The translations under genes were made by a program, and so were the position numbers. A stretch of 64,000 bases of DNA from contig JAFQJD010000030.1 in NCBI GenBank assembly GCA_017415105.1, positions 33,039 to 97,038 of the forward strand. Direction: 5' to 3'. A model generated the notes under the pieces. The model ran no database searches. It worked only from the letters and a program-made list of their open reading frames with translations, and was not told the origin of the DNA. Of the stretch, positions 53,028 to 60,849 are shown one piece after another. Position 1 is the first letter of the stretch; every line of letters begins with the position of its first letter. Source of the stretch: Clostridia bacterium (GTDB lineage Bacteria > Bacillota > Clostridia > UBA1381).

Positions 53028-53972
53028 ATGTGTACGGCTTTAAATTTTTATTCAAAAACTCATTATTTCGGGCGAAACCTTGACTGGGAGCACTCATACG
53101 GTGAGCGTGTCATAATAACACCGCGTAATTTCCCGATATATTTTCGGGAAGAAACACCGATGCTTAATCACTATGCAATAATCGGAATGGGGGTAGTGAG
53201 CGATAACTATCCACTGTATTTTGATGCAGCAAATGAGGTTGGGTTATGTGTTGCAGGACTTAATTTCCCTGACAATGCAGTGTATAATATCCCGATGGAG
53301 GGAATGTACAATGTTGCACCGTTTGAGTTGATTTTGTGGGTGTTATCACAATGTAAAACCGCAGATGAAGCAAAACTGTTACTTTCAAAAGCGAATATTA
53401 TAGACATACGCTTCAACCGTGAATACGGTTTAACGCCGATGCACTGGATTATATCAGACAGTGAAAGATCGGTGGTTGCCGAGCCTACGTATAACGGTCT
53501 TATGCTTTATGACAACCCGACAGGAGTATTAACCAACAATCCGCCGTTTCCGGTTCAGTATCATAATCTGAATAATTATATGTCACTCTCAACCTCTGAA
53601 CCGCAGAACAAATTTTCTGAAAAACTCAATCTTGATAAATATTCAAGAGGAATGGGTGCTATAGGGCTTCCGGGCGATTATTCGTCACAGTCGAGATTTG
53701 TAAGAGCTGTGTTTGTGTCACACAATGCAACGGAATGCGATACAGAGGAGGGGAGTGTTAACCAGTTTTTTCATTTATTGTCTGCAGTTGAGATGCCGAA
53801 AGGTTGCGTTGTAACGGAAAACGGACTTGAACACACTGTCTATTCCTCGTGCATAAATACTGCTAACGGAATTTACTATTACAAGATGTACGGGAGCAAT
53901 AATATCTATAAGGCAGATATGTATAAATACGATATAGAATCGGATAAATTAAAGGTCTTTGATGCACAGTAA
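53028..53972 (+). CDS. bile-salt-hydrolase-like / penicillin-V-acylase-family Ntn hydrolase
   Basis: 314-aa choloylglycine hydrolase family (C59). The start at 53028 puts Cys2 right after Met1 (MCTALNF), as needed for the self-exposed N-terminal nucleophile, and AAGGAG lies 8 bases upstream. The GTG at 53019 would not do this. Other active-site parts: Arg16 and Asp19 in GRNLDWE, Asn in AGLNFPDNAVY, Asn in TNNPPF, and Arg in SQSRFVRA. GLNFP-x-NA-x-Y favours bile salt hydrolase over penicillin V acylase. Fits a gut bacterium. The start codon lies in a hairpin. Confidence 0.88.
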   Translation: MCTALNFYSKTHYFGRNLDWEHSYGERVIITPRNFPIYFREETPMLNHYAIIGMGVVSDNYPLYFDAANEVGLCVAGLNFPDNAVYNIPMEGMYNVAPFELILWVLSQCKTADEAKLLLSKANIIDIRFNREYGLTPMHWIISDSERSVVAEPTYNGLMLYDNPTGVLTNNPPFPVQYHNLNNYMSLSTSEPQNKFSEKLNLDKYSRGMGAIGLPGDYSSQSRFVRAVFVSHNATECDTEEGSVNQFFHLLSAVEMPKGCVVTENGLEHTVYSSCINTANGIYYYKMYGSNNIYKADMYKYDIESDKLKVFDAQ

Positions 53973-53988
53973 AGTGCATCTTTTTTTC
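53961..53988 (+). terminator. intrinsic terminator of bile-salt-hydrolase-like gene
   Basis: Stem gatgcac / gtgcatc with a 6-nt loop containing the stop codon, then TTTTTTT. Confidence 0.85.
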
Positions 53989-54017
53989 TTGACTTTAAAT
54001 ATACGTTATGTTATAAT
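53989..54017 (+). promoter_or_regulatory. promoter of histidine phosphatase gene
   Basis: TTGACT, 17-bp spacer, TATAAT, immediately after the preceding terminator T-tract. Confidence 0.73.
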
Positions 54018-54043
54018 TAAGCAAAATTACAGGAGGTAGCAAG

Positions 54044-54748
54044 ATGCTTTTATATATAATAAGACATGGTGACCCGGACTATGAAAAGGATTGCCTTACA
54101 GAGCGAGGAAAGCTCCAGGCAGAGGCAGTAGGCAAGAGAATGTTTGATGCGAAAATAGACAGAATTTTTTCATCACCTATGGGCCGTGCAAAAGAAACAG
54201 CAGAGCCTGCGTGCAGACTGCTCGGACTGGAGAAAACCATTGAAGACTGGACACACGAAATAGAAGATGAAAGACTGACACCTTTCCCGGACGGGGAAAT
54301 GAAGTCTATCACTTTTGTGCAGAATACATACTACCGTGAAAACGGAAACATCAACTTGCCGTATGATAGAACGTATGAATGTCAGGTCATCCGTGAATCG
54401 GGTATGGAATCCATCACTAAATTCATTGAAGAAAACGGTAATAAGTTCCTTGAAAGATTAGGATATAAAGAGGAAAACGGTGTATACAGGATTTTAAGAA
54501 AGAACGATGAAAAGGTTGCACTATTCTGCCATACCGCTTTTTCAAAGGCGTGGTTGTCATCACTTTTGCATATACCGCTTCATATAATGTGGGCAGGTTT
54601 TCATAACACGCATACGAGTGTAACTGTTCTTGAATTTGAAAATAACGAGAACGGATTTACTGCACCGAAATGTCTGTGTTTTTCGGATGTTTCGCATCTG
54701 TATGCCCAAGGTCTGGATTTAATTCACGACAACAGAGTGGAGATATAA
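54044..54748 (+). CDS. histidine phosphatase (phosphoglycerate-mutase-like) family protein
   Basis: 234-aa member of the branch-1 histidine phosphatases. Catalytic RHG in LYIIRHGDPD at the N-terminus, SSPMGRAKETAEP, and a second His in FCHTAFSKAWL. Substrate unknown. Family members range from phosphoglycerate mutase to small-molecule phosphatases. AGGAGG precedes the ATG. A metallophosphoesterase follows within 17 bases, so the two phosphatases are likely cotranscribed. Confidence 0.85.
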   Translation: MLLYIIRHGDPDYEKDCLTERGKLQAEAVGKRMFDAKIDRIFSSPMGRAKETAEPACRLLGLEKTIEDWTHEIEDERLTPFPDGEMKSITFVQNTYYRENGNINLPYDRTYECQVIRESGMESITKFIEENGNKFLERLGYKEENGVYRILRKNDEKVALFCHTAFSKAWLSSLLHIPLHIMWAGFHNTHTSVTVLEFENNENGFTAPKCLCFSDVSHLYAQGLDLIHDNRVEI

Positions 54749-54765
54749 TTTATAGGAGGACCAAA

Positions 54766-55782
54766 ATGGACAAATATATGAATAAAATGATTGATGCTGT
54801 AAATGATGCAGTAGGAAAAATAAACGGATTAAAAGCAGAGGATTCGCTTATTTTTCCAATATTCACAGACTTACATACAACAGATGTTGACCACGAGTAT
54901 ATGGATAAGCTTATCCCTGTGTTGAAGCTTATAACAGATAAACTCGAATATGACGCTGTTATAAACCTCGGCGATAACTTTGGGATGCTTGGACGTGATA
55001 TACATATAACCAATGATGAATTAAAGACACGTTTTGAAAGAGTATTTTCTGCAGTGTATGATGCGGTAAGGCATCCGGTAATAAACGTAAACGGAAATCA
55101 TGATGCACCGGGAACAGATTTTTTCAAACCCGATTTCTGGAACAACATAGTAAAGGGTAAGTATGGCAATACTATGGCAGTTTACGGTGATGAGGGGTGT
55201 TATTACTATATAGATTACCAAAAGGCAAACACAAGACTTGTTGTGCTTTCTTTGCCGTATGATTCCGATATTGAGCTGGAAATGCCGACACCACTATGGG
55301 GATTTGGCAAAAATCAGCTTGCGTGGCTAAAAGAAACTGCCTTAAACACTGATAAGGATGTAATCATTATTTCACACGTTCCGTTCTGGTATAAATATAC
55401 AGGTGATATGGAATCGACACTTGGCGTATGGACCGGCAGTGAAGCAAAGGTATCATATATTTCAGCACTCTGTGGCTGGATTGAGGATGTTGACGAGGCG
55501 GCAGAAATCATTAAAGAATACGATAATCGTCCTGATACAAGGCTTGTTGCCTGCTTAAGCGGACATATGCACACTGATTCATTCTGGCTCCCGTATGAGG
55601 AGCAGGATGGCAAGAAGAACCCTCTGCCGTGCCATCAGGTAGTGACCACAGCAACATGCTTTACGGAAAATGCTGAGCTTGAAATTGGTATCAGTATCGA
55701 CGTCGCTGTCTGGACACCGTCAAAAGGCAAGCTTAATATAGTCAGAATAGGTGACGGTGAGGATAGAAAAATAACACTTTAA
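54766..55782 (+). CDS. calcineurin-like metallophosphoesterase
   Basis: 338 aa. Metal-binding motifs in order: FPIFTDLHTTDVDHE, NLGDNFGMLG, NVNGNHDAPG, IISHVPFWYK and CLSGHMHTDSF. The start MDKYMNKMI with TAGGAGGA upstream is chosen. The longer frame overlaps the previous gene. Classic two-metal phosphoesterase active site is complete. Substrate unknown, with no signal peptide, so cytoplasmic. Confidence 0.87.
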   Translation: MDKYMNKMIDAVNDAVGKINGLKAEDSLIFPIFTDLHTTDVDHEYMDKLIPVLKLITDKLEYDAVINLGDNFGMLGRDIHITNDELKTRFERVFSAVYDAVRHPVINVNGNHDAPGTDFFKPDFWNNIVKGKYGNTMAVYGDEGCYYYIDYQKANTRLVVLSLPYDSDIELEMPTPLWGFGKNQLAWLKETALNTDKDVIIISHVPFWYKYTGDMESTLGVWTGSEAKVSYISALCGWIEDVDEAAEIIKEYDNRPDTRLVACLSGHMHTDSFWLPYEEQDGKKNPLPCHQVVTTATCFTENAELEIGISIDVAVWTPSKGKLNIVRIGDGEDRKITL

Positions 55783-55806
55783 CGGATGCAGATGCATCCG
55801 TTTTTA
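55781..55806 (+). terminator. intrinsic terminator of phosphatase operon
   Basis: Stem aacggatg / catccgtt, then TTTTT. It overlaps the stop codon of the metallophosphoesterase. Confidence 0.82.
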
Positions 55807-55807
55807 C

Positions 55808-55836
55808 TTGATTTTAGCAGTAATGTATGCTATAAT
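55808..55836 (+). promoter_or_regulatory. promoter of isomerase-M16 gene pair
   Basis: TTGATT, 17-bp spacer, TATAAT with TG before it. Confidence 0.72.
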
Positions 55837-55884
55837 AGCTAATAAATACAGTATTCAATATAAAAAAAGAAAGGATTGTTACTT

Positions 55885-56676
55885 GTGCGTGTAGGTATTA
55901 ACTTGTATTCAAAATGGCCATATGAAGAAGTGATAGCCTCATTTTTAAAAAATGGCATAGACAGGACATTTGTCTGCATTGATCATCCTCAACTTGATGA
56001 GGTTATGTCAGCTTTAAAGGAGGCAAATATCACTGTAGATAATTTCCACGCTCCGTATAAGAAACAGAATCTTATATGGGAAGACGATGCAATAGGCGAT
56101 GAGATGCTTTCAGATTTTATTGAAAGTGTTGATACCTGCGTTAAATACGGTGTTAAGCTTCTTATAGCACACGTATCGCAGGGCAGACCGATGCCACCGA
56201 TAAGTGATGCCGGAATCGCACGATATGATAAGTTTATGGCATACGCCAGAAGCAAAGGTGTTACAGTAGCATATGAATGTCACAGGTATGTTGAAAATGT
56301 GCGTTATCTTATCGAACGGTACCCCGAGGCAGGATTCTGCCTTGATACTGCACACGAGGATGCATTTACACCGGGTATGCGGTATATGCCTATATGGGGA
56401 TACAGACTTGTTGCAACTCACATCAGTGATAATGAATGTGTATGCGATAAGGATATGCATATGTTGCCGTTTGACGGACATATTGATTTTGAAAAAAAGG
56501 CACAGGAGATTGCAGAATGTGGACGTGATGTTACGCTGATGCTTGAGATTAAGCCGGACAATCACGAAAAGTATAAGAATATGTCTATAAAAGACTATTA
56601 CACCGAAGCGGCGAAAAGAATAAAGCGGTTTGCCGGTATGGTAGACAGATATAAAAATATAAATCAAGAGGGATAA
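55885..56676 (+). CDS. sugar phosphate isomerase/epimerase-like TIM-barrel protein
   Basis: 263 aa, AP-endonuclease-2-like TIM barrel. Metal-site features: VTVAYECHRY (Glu/His), CLDTAHEDAF, HISDNE and LMLEIKPDNHEK. The GTG at 55885 (VRVGINLYSK) is preferred, since AAAGGA lies 9 bases upstream. The TTG at 55876 touches that site. Reaction unknown. It may isomerise a sugar or inositol derivative. The M16 peptidase follows 5 bases later. Confidence 0.8.
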   Translation: MRVGINLYSKWPYEEVIASFLKNGIDRTFVCIDHPQLDEVMSALKEANITVDNFHAPYKKQNLIWEDDAIGDEMLSDFIESVDTCVKYGVKLLIAHVSQGRPMPPISDAGIARYDKFMAYARSKGVTVAYECHRYVENVRYLIERYPEAGFCLDTAHEDAFTPGMRYMPIWGYRLVATHISDNECVCDKDMHMLPFDGHIDFEKKAQEIAECGRDVTLMLEIKPDNHEKYKNMSIKDYYTEAAKRIKRFAGMVDRYKNINQEG

Positions 56677-56681
56677 ATTTT

Positions 56682-57929
56682 ATGTACATATACAAACAAC
56701 TGAAAAACGGAATACGTGTATATGCCGAGGATGTACCGTATGCTGAATCTGTTTCACTGGGAGTGTGGGTAGGTAACGGCTCACGCCATGAAACAGCAAA
56801 AGAAAACGGAATGTCACATTTTATTGAGCATATGGTGTTTAAGGGTACTGAAACGAAATCTGCAAAGGACATAGCACTCTTGATGGACTCGGTCGGTGGA
56901 CACTTAAATGCTTTTACTACACGCGAGTGCACGTGCTTTTATGCAAAGACCTTAAGTGAGCATACAGAGGTAGGAATGGATATTCTTTCTGATATGGTAT
57001 TCTGCCCGAAACTATCCGATGAGGATATGGAGCTTGAACGCAGAGTTGTCTTTGAAGAGATAGCAATGTATGAGGACAGTCCGGAAGATGTGGTATACGA
57101 TTTGTTTTCCGAAGCGGTGTGGGGAAATACGCCGATGGGCAGAACAATCCTCGGCACGCCCGAAACACTCAGTAATATAACACCCGACTCAATGCGACAG
57201 TATATGAACCGACATTACACATCAAAAAGCATTGTGATAGCTGTTGCCGGAAAAATCGAAGATTCGCTTTTTGATGGGCTTGAAAAATATTTCGGAGAAC
57301 GCAAACTGAGTGACGAGTTGGTAACTTGTGAGCCGGCATTTTATAAGCCAAAGAATGTGTGCCGTAATCATGATTTTGAGCAGGTACAGCTTGTTGCGGG
57401 CTTTAACGGGATAGATATTTATGATGAGCGTGTGTATTCATTGCTTGTGTTCAATAACGTGTTCGGAAGCGGAATGTCATCAAGACTTTTCCAGAATATA
57501 CGTGAGAAGTACGGACTTGTCTATTCAATAGGTGCCGGACACAGTGCGTATGCAGATACCGGAACATTTGATATTCTTGCAGCAACAACCCCTGAAAACG
57601 TGGAGAAGGTAGCGGAGCTTACCGAAGCAGAAATAAAACGCATAAAAAGCGAACCGCTTACAAATGGTGAAATAGAACGTGCAAAGGTACAGCTCAAAGG
57701 CAATTATATTCTTTCGGGCGAGGGCATAAGTTCAAGAATGCAGGCGATAGGAAGAGCTGCACTGTTAGACCGTCCGTTACGCTCACGTGAAGAGATACTT
57801 GATAAAATAAACAGTGTAAACAGAGAAAGCATTGCCGAAATAATCGAAACCGTACTTGATGAAAAGACATTAAGTATAGCAGCAGCTGGACCAATAAATA
57901 GCATTGATGGACTGTTTTTGGGACTATGA
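56682..57929 (+). CDS. M16-family zinc peptidase
   Basis: 415-aa processing-peptidase-like protein. The inverted zinc motif HFIEHMVFKGT (near 47-57) and the distal Glu in RRVVFEEIAMYED are present, so it is a catalytic (beta/YmxG-like) subunit. The second M16 half contains GFNGIDIYDERVYSLLVFNN and FGSGMSSRLFQNIREKYGL. Related Firmicutes genes lie near dapG/pnp, but not here. A palindromic repeat starts right after its stop. Confidence 0.9.
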   Translation: MYIYKQLKNGIRVYAEDVPYAESVSLGVWVGNGSRHETAKENGMSHFIEHMVFKGTETKSAKDIALLMDSVGGHLNAFTTRECTCFYAKTLSEHTEVGMDILSDMVFCPKLSDEDMELERRVVFEEIAMYEDSPEDVVYDLFSEAVWGNTPMGRTILGTPETLSNITPDSMRQYMNRHYTSKSIVIAVAGKIEDSLFDGLEKYFGERKLSDELVTCEPAFYKPKNVCRNHDFEQVQLVAGFNGIDIYDERVYSLLVFNNVFGSGMSSRLFQNIREKYGLVYSIGAGHSAYADTGTFDILAATTPENVEKVAELTEAEIKRIKSEPLTNGEIERAKVQLKGNYILSGEGISSRMQAIGRAALLDRPLRSREEILDKINSVNRESIAEIIETVLDEKTLSIAAAGPINSIDGLFLGL

Positions 57930-58025
57930 TTTTGAATAATCACTCACTCAGCACTTTTGTGCTCACTCGCATACTGATGTATAGTCTCGTTTGTCTAAAA
58001 GCACTGACTGAATAATTTTTCAAAA
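57930..58025. repeat. palindromic intergenic repeat, copy B (about 96 bp)
   Basis: Same family as 24590-24680. Shared core gcacttttgtgctcactcgc at 57951-57970 and ctaaaagca near 57996. The two 30-base ends (ttttgaa... and ...ttcaaaa) pair at about 23 of 30 positions. The inner stem is atac/gtat here versus gtac/gtac in copy A, a compensating change. It starts at the base after the M16 stop codon. Confidence 0.75.
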
Positions 58026-58075
58026 CATTATAAATATGAATAAACAGTTAATTATAGGTTTTTTTCAAAAAAGAC

Positions 58076-58104
58076 TTGATTTTTTCTGTGTTTTGTAATA
58101 TTAT
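58076..58104 (+). promoter_or_regulatory. promoter of ireB
   Basis: TTGATT, 17-bp spacer, TATTAT, 34 bases before the ATG, followed by GAAGGAGG. Confidence 0.6.
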
Positions 58105-58138
58105 ATATGTGTACTTGTTTTAGTGAAGGAGGATTATC

Positions 58139-58390
58139 ATGGAATTCAACGAAACTATGAAGATTAAGCTTGAGTTTGATAAATCTCAGGAGGTAAAGGA
58201 TATAGTGGCTCGTGTGTATGAGGCACTCAAAGTAAAGGGCTACGACCCGATAAGCCAGATTGTGGGCTATATTCTTTCAGACGATCCTACTTACATAACC
58301 AGCTATAACGGTGCAAGAGGTTTGATAGCAAAGCTTGAGCGTGACGAGCTTCTTGAAGAGTTTGTTAAAACATATCTTAATAATTTATAA
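58139..58390 (+). CDS. ireB: IreB-family regulatory phosphoprotein
   Basis: 83-aa protein of the UPF0297/IreB family, a target of the IreK/PrkC-type kinase that influences cephalosporin resistance in Enterococcus. Typical text: [28 protein letters not shown] and [24 protein letters not shown]. The usual neighbours alaS, ruvX (yrrK) and DUF1292 are absent here. A terminator follows at once. Confidence 0.93.
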   Translation: MEFNETMKIKLEFDKSQEVKDIVARVYEALKVKGYDPISQIVGYILSDDPTYITSYNGARGLIAKLERDELLEEFVKTYLNNL

Positions 58391-58396
58391 AAACTG

Positions 58397-58425
58397 TCAC
58401 AGCACGCAAGTGCTGTGATTTCTTT
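58397..58425 (+). terminator. intrinsic terminator of ireB
   Basis: 9-bp perfect stem tcacagcac / gtgctgtga, loop gcaa, then TTTCTTT. Confidence 0.85.
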
Positions 58426-58435
58426 AGGTAGGATT

Positions 58436-59374
58436 ATGAGCGAATTTATATACAGTGACGATAACAAGCGTTATCATACATGGAACTATCATCTACGCCA
58501 CAAGTTCGGGTGTAAGGTGATGAAAATAGCACTCAATGCCGGATTCACTTGCCCGAATATCGACGGTAAAAAAGGGTACGGCGGATGTATTTACTGTTCC
58601 GAATCAGGCAGCGGCGATTTTGCCGGAAACCCTGCAGACAGCATAATGCAACAGTTTGAGGATGTAAGACTGCGTATGCATAAAAAATGGCACGAGGGCA
58701 AATATATGCCGTATTTTCAGGCACATACAAATACATATGCACCGGAAGGTGTCCTGCGTGAAAGGTTTGAGCCGGTACTGCGTCAGCCAAATGTTGTGGG
58801 GATAAGCATTGCTACACGTGCTGACTGCTTAAATGATGATGTGGTGGAATATTTACTTGAGCTTCATAAACGTACATATTTAGTAGTAGAATTAGGCCTG
58901 CAGTCTGTATTTGACAAAACTGGTGAAAGGATAAACCGATGCCACACCTATGCAGAATTTCTGGAAGGCTATAACAAGCTTAAATCACACGGTATAAATA
59001 TCTGTGTGCATCTGATTGACGGATTACCGGGCGAAACTGCGGATATGATGATAGAATCAGCACGCCGTGTAGGCGAGCTTGAACCGCATTGCGTGAAACT
59101 GCATCTTTTGCATATCTTAAAAGGCACAGTGCTTGCAAAGCAATATGAGAAGGGTGAGATAACCCCGCTTACAAAGGACGAATATGTTGATATAATAGTC
59201 CGTCAGCTTGAGGTTATACCGCAGGAGACAGTGATACAACGCCTCACGGGTGACGGAGGAAGAGATGTACTTTTAGCACCGATGTGGAGCCTGAAAAAAT
59301 TCGAGGTGCTGAATTCAATAGACAAGCTTATGGTAGAACGTGACACATACCAAGGGAAATATAGCAGAATATAG
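58436..59374 (+). CDS. TIGR01212-family radical SAM protein
   Basis: 312 aa. The cluster motif is the family's extended form, CPNIDGKKGYGGCIYC (Cys-x11-Cys-x2-Cys, about residues 38-53), with GSGDFAG, FQAHTNTYAP, GISIATRADCLNDDV and ELGLQSVFDKT. Related to the YhcC/Elp3 group. Its reaction is unknown but may involve RNA. ATG at 58436 (GGTAGG upstream) is chosen. The earlier in-frame start lies in the ireB terminator. Confidence 0.9.
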   Translation: MSEFIYSDDNKRYHTWNYHLRHKFGCKVMKIALNAGFTCPNIDGKKGYGGCIYCSESGSGDFAGNPADSIMQQFEDVRLRMHKKWHEGKYMPYFQAHTNTYAPEGVLRERFEPVLRQPNVVGISIATRADCLNDDVVEYLLELHKRTYLVVELGLQSVFDKTGERINRCHTYAEFLEGYNKLKSHGINICVHLIDGLPGETADMMIESARRVGELEPHCVKLHLLHILKGTVLAKQYEKGEITPLTKDEYVDIIVRQLEVIPQETVIQRLTGDGGRDVLLAPMWSLKKFEVLNSIDKLMVERDTYQGKYSRI

Positions 59375-59445
59375 GGATTGCCTGCGGAGGACTATTATGC
59401 CTCCCACGCCAACCCCTATATCCTGCAACAATCAGGGAGATAAAT

Positions 59446-60108
59446 ATGAAATACAAAACATTTATATTTGATTTGGACGGAACACTTTTGAACACTCTTG
59501 ACGATTTAGCGGAAAGCGTTAATTATGCTATGAAACAGTGCGGATTTCCAAAACGTACACTTGATGAAATACGCCGTTTTGTGGGAAATGGTGTTAAAAA
59601 GCTCATAGAGCGGGCATTGCCGGAGGGAACGGACGAGGCAGAGTTTAATAAGGTACTTGGTGAATTTAAAGAGCATTATTCCCAAAACAGCCGCAACAAA
59701 ACGGCACCCTATGAGGGTATTATGGAGCTTTTGCATACTCTTAAAGACAATGGTTGTAACCTTGCTATAGTTTCAAACAAGGTGGATTTTGCGGTAAAGG
59801 ACTTACGCGATGAATTCTTTTCTGACGTAATAGATGTTGCAATAGGTGACAGTGATGCAATACGCACAAAACCTGAACCGGATATGGTGTATAAGGCAAT
59901 AGACGAGCTTGGTACTGACAGAGATAGCTGCGTTTATATAGGTGACTCTGATGTGGATATAATAACTGCCAAAAACTCCGGAATGGACTGTATCAGTGTA
60001 AGCTGGGGATTCCGCTCAAGGTTCGAGCTTGAGAACTGTGGTGCAAAAATGATTGCCGATAAGCCGGAGGATATATTGAAGTTTGTGAAATATAAAAGGT
60101 TGCTGTAA
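59446..60108 (+). CDS. HAD-family phosphatase, phosphoglycolate-phosphatase-like
   Basis: 220 aa. HAD motif I FDLDGTLLNT, motif II VSNKVDFAVKDL region, motif III Lys in RTKPEPDMV, motif IV GDSDVDIITAKN. The helical cap between motifs I and II (RRFVGNGVKKLIERAL) matches Gph/PpaX. Substrate may be phosphoglycolate or pyrophosphate. Own ribosome site GGGAGA. Its stop lies within a strong terminator. Confidence 0.88.
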   Translation: MKYKTFIFDLDGTLLNTLDDLAESVNYAMKQCGFPKRTLDEIRRFVGNGVKKLIERALPEGTDEAEFNKVLGEFKEHYSQNSRNKTAPYEGIMELLHTLKDNGCNLAIVSNKVDFAVKDLRDEFFSDVIDVAIGDSDAIRTKPEPDMVYKAIDELGTDRDSCVYIGDSDVDIITAKNSGMDCISVSWGFRSRFELENCGAKMIADKPEDILKFVKYKRLL

Positions 60109-60127
60109 GAATTACAGCAACCTTTTT
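60094..60127 (+). terminator. intrinsic terminator of HAD phosphatase gene
   Basis: 15-bp perfect stem aaaaggttgctgtaa / ttacagcaacctttt with loop gaa, then T. It includes the stop codon. Confidence 0.87.
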
Positions 60128-60131
60128 ATAT

Positions 60132-60746
60132 ACCGCAAATGAGCTTATGTGGGATACGGAGATACAGACTATAAAGGTCATAGAAGAAACAGATTTTCCG
60201 TATGACGGCAAAGTAAAAATTACCTTTGAGCCTGAAAGACCGCAGGATTTCACATTGCGTTTGAGAATACCGCACTATTTAGAGAGTGATGTTGATGTAT
60301 ATATTAACGGCGGGCTATATAAAAGAGCAGAACGTGGCACATATATTGAGATATACAGAAACTGGAAAAAGGGCGATTATGTTTCATTTGAGCTTGTGCT
60401 TGCGTTTAAAGAACATCTCTATTATGGCGACCATGATGTAGACGGCTATACACGCTGTGCGTACACTTACGGACCGATTTTGTTAACGGTAGTTGGTGAG
60501 AAAAACCACGAAAACGGTATTGTAATAAAAGGCACACCGCAGGAGCTTATCGGAAAACTACGTCCGCAGGAGAGACCGTTCTATTTTGATATTGAGGGTG
60601 AGGATAACTGCTACGTTGCACCGTATTTTGAGGTAGGAGAAGTAGAATGGCACTGCTATCCGATGTTTCGTGGCCATCATAAGCCTGATGAGCCACCGAA
60701 AAAACCTGATTTCGGTGTTCAGGGACGTCCTTGGATAAGAGAATGA
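60132..60746 (+). pseudogene. GH127 (beta-L-arabinofuranosidase-like) C-terminal remnant
   Basis: About 200 codons of the C-terminal beta-sandwich region of a DUF1680/GH127 enzyme: FPYDGKVKITFEP, LRLRIPHYLESDVDVYINGG, GTYIEIYRNWKKGDYVSFEL and CAYTYGPILLTVVG. The catalytic (alpha/alpha)6 barrel of about 400 residues that should precede it is absent, and the frame begins only a few bases past the HAD terminator. No ribosome site precedes the ATG at 60147. It is therefore a deletion remnant, not a working gene. It sits before GH43 and GH32 genes, suggesting the loss of one member of an arabinan/plant-glycan locus. Confidence 0.82.
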
Positions 60747-60784
60747 AGTGTCACAAATGAACAATAAAAAGTCAAAAATAAACA

Positions 60785-60813
60785 TTGCTATTTTTCTGTG
60801 ATTGGTTTATTAT
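60785..60813 (+). promoter_or_regulatory. promoter candidate of GH43-GH32 pair
   Basis: TTGCTA, 17-bp spacer, TATTAT. Moderate match. Confidence 0.45.
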
Positions 60814-60849
60814 AGTAATATATACAATGATTTACAACGAGGGATAGCT

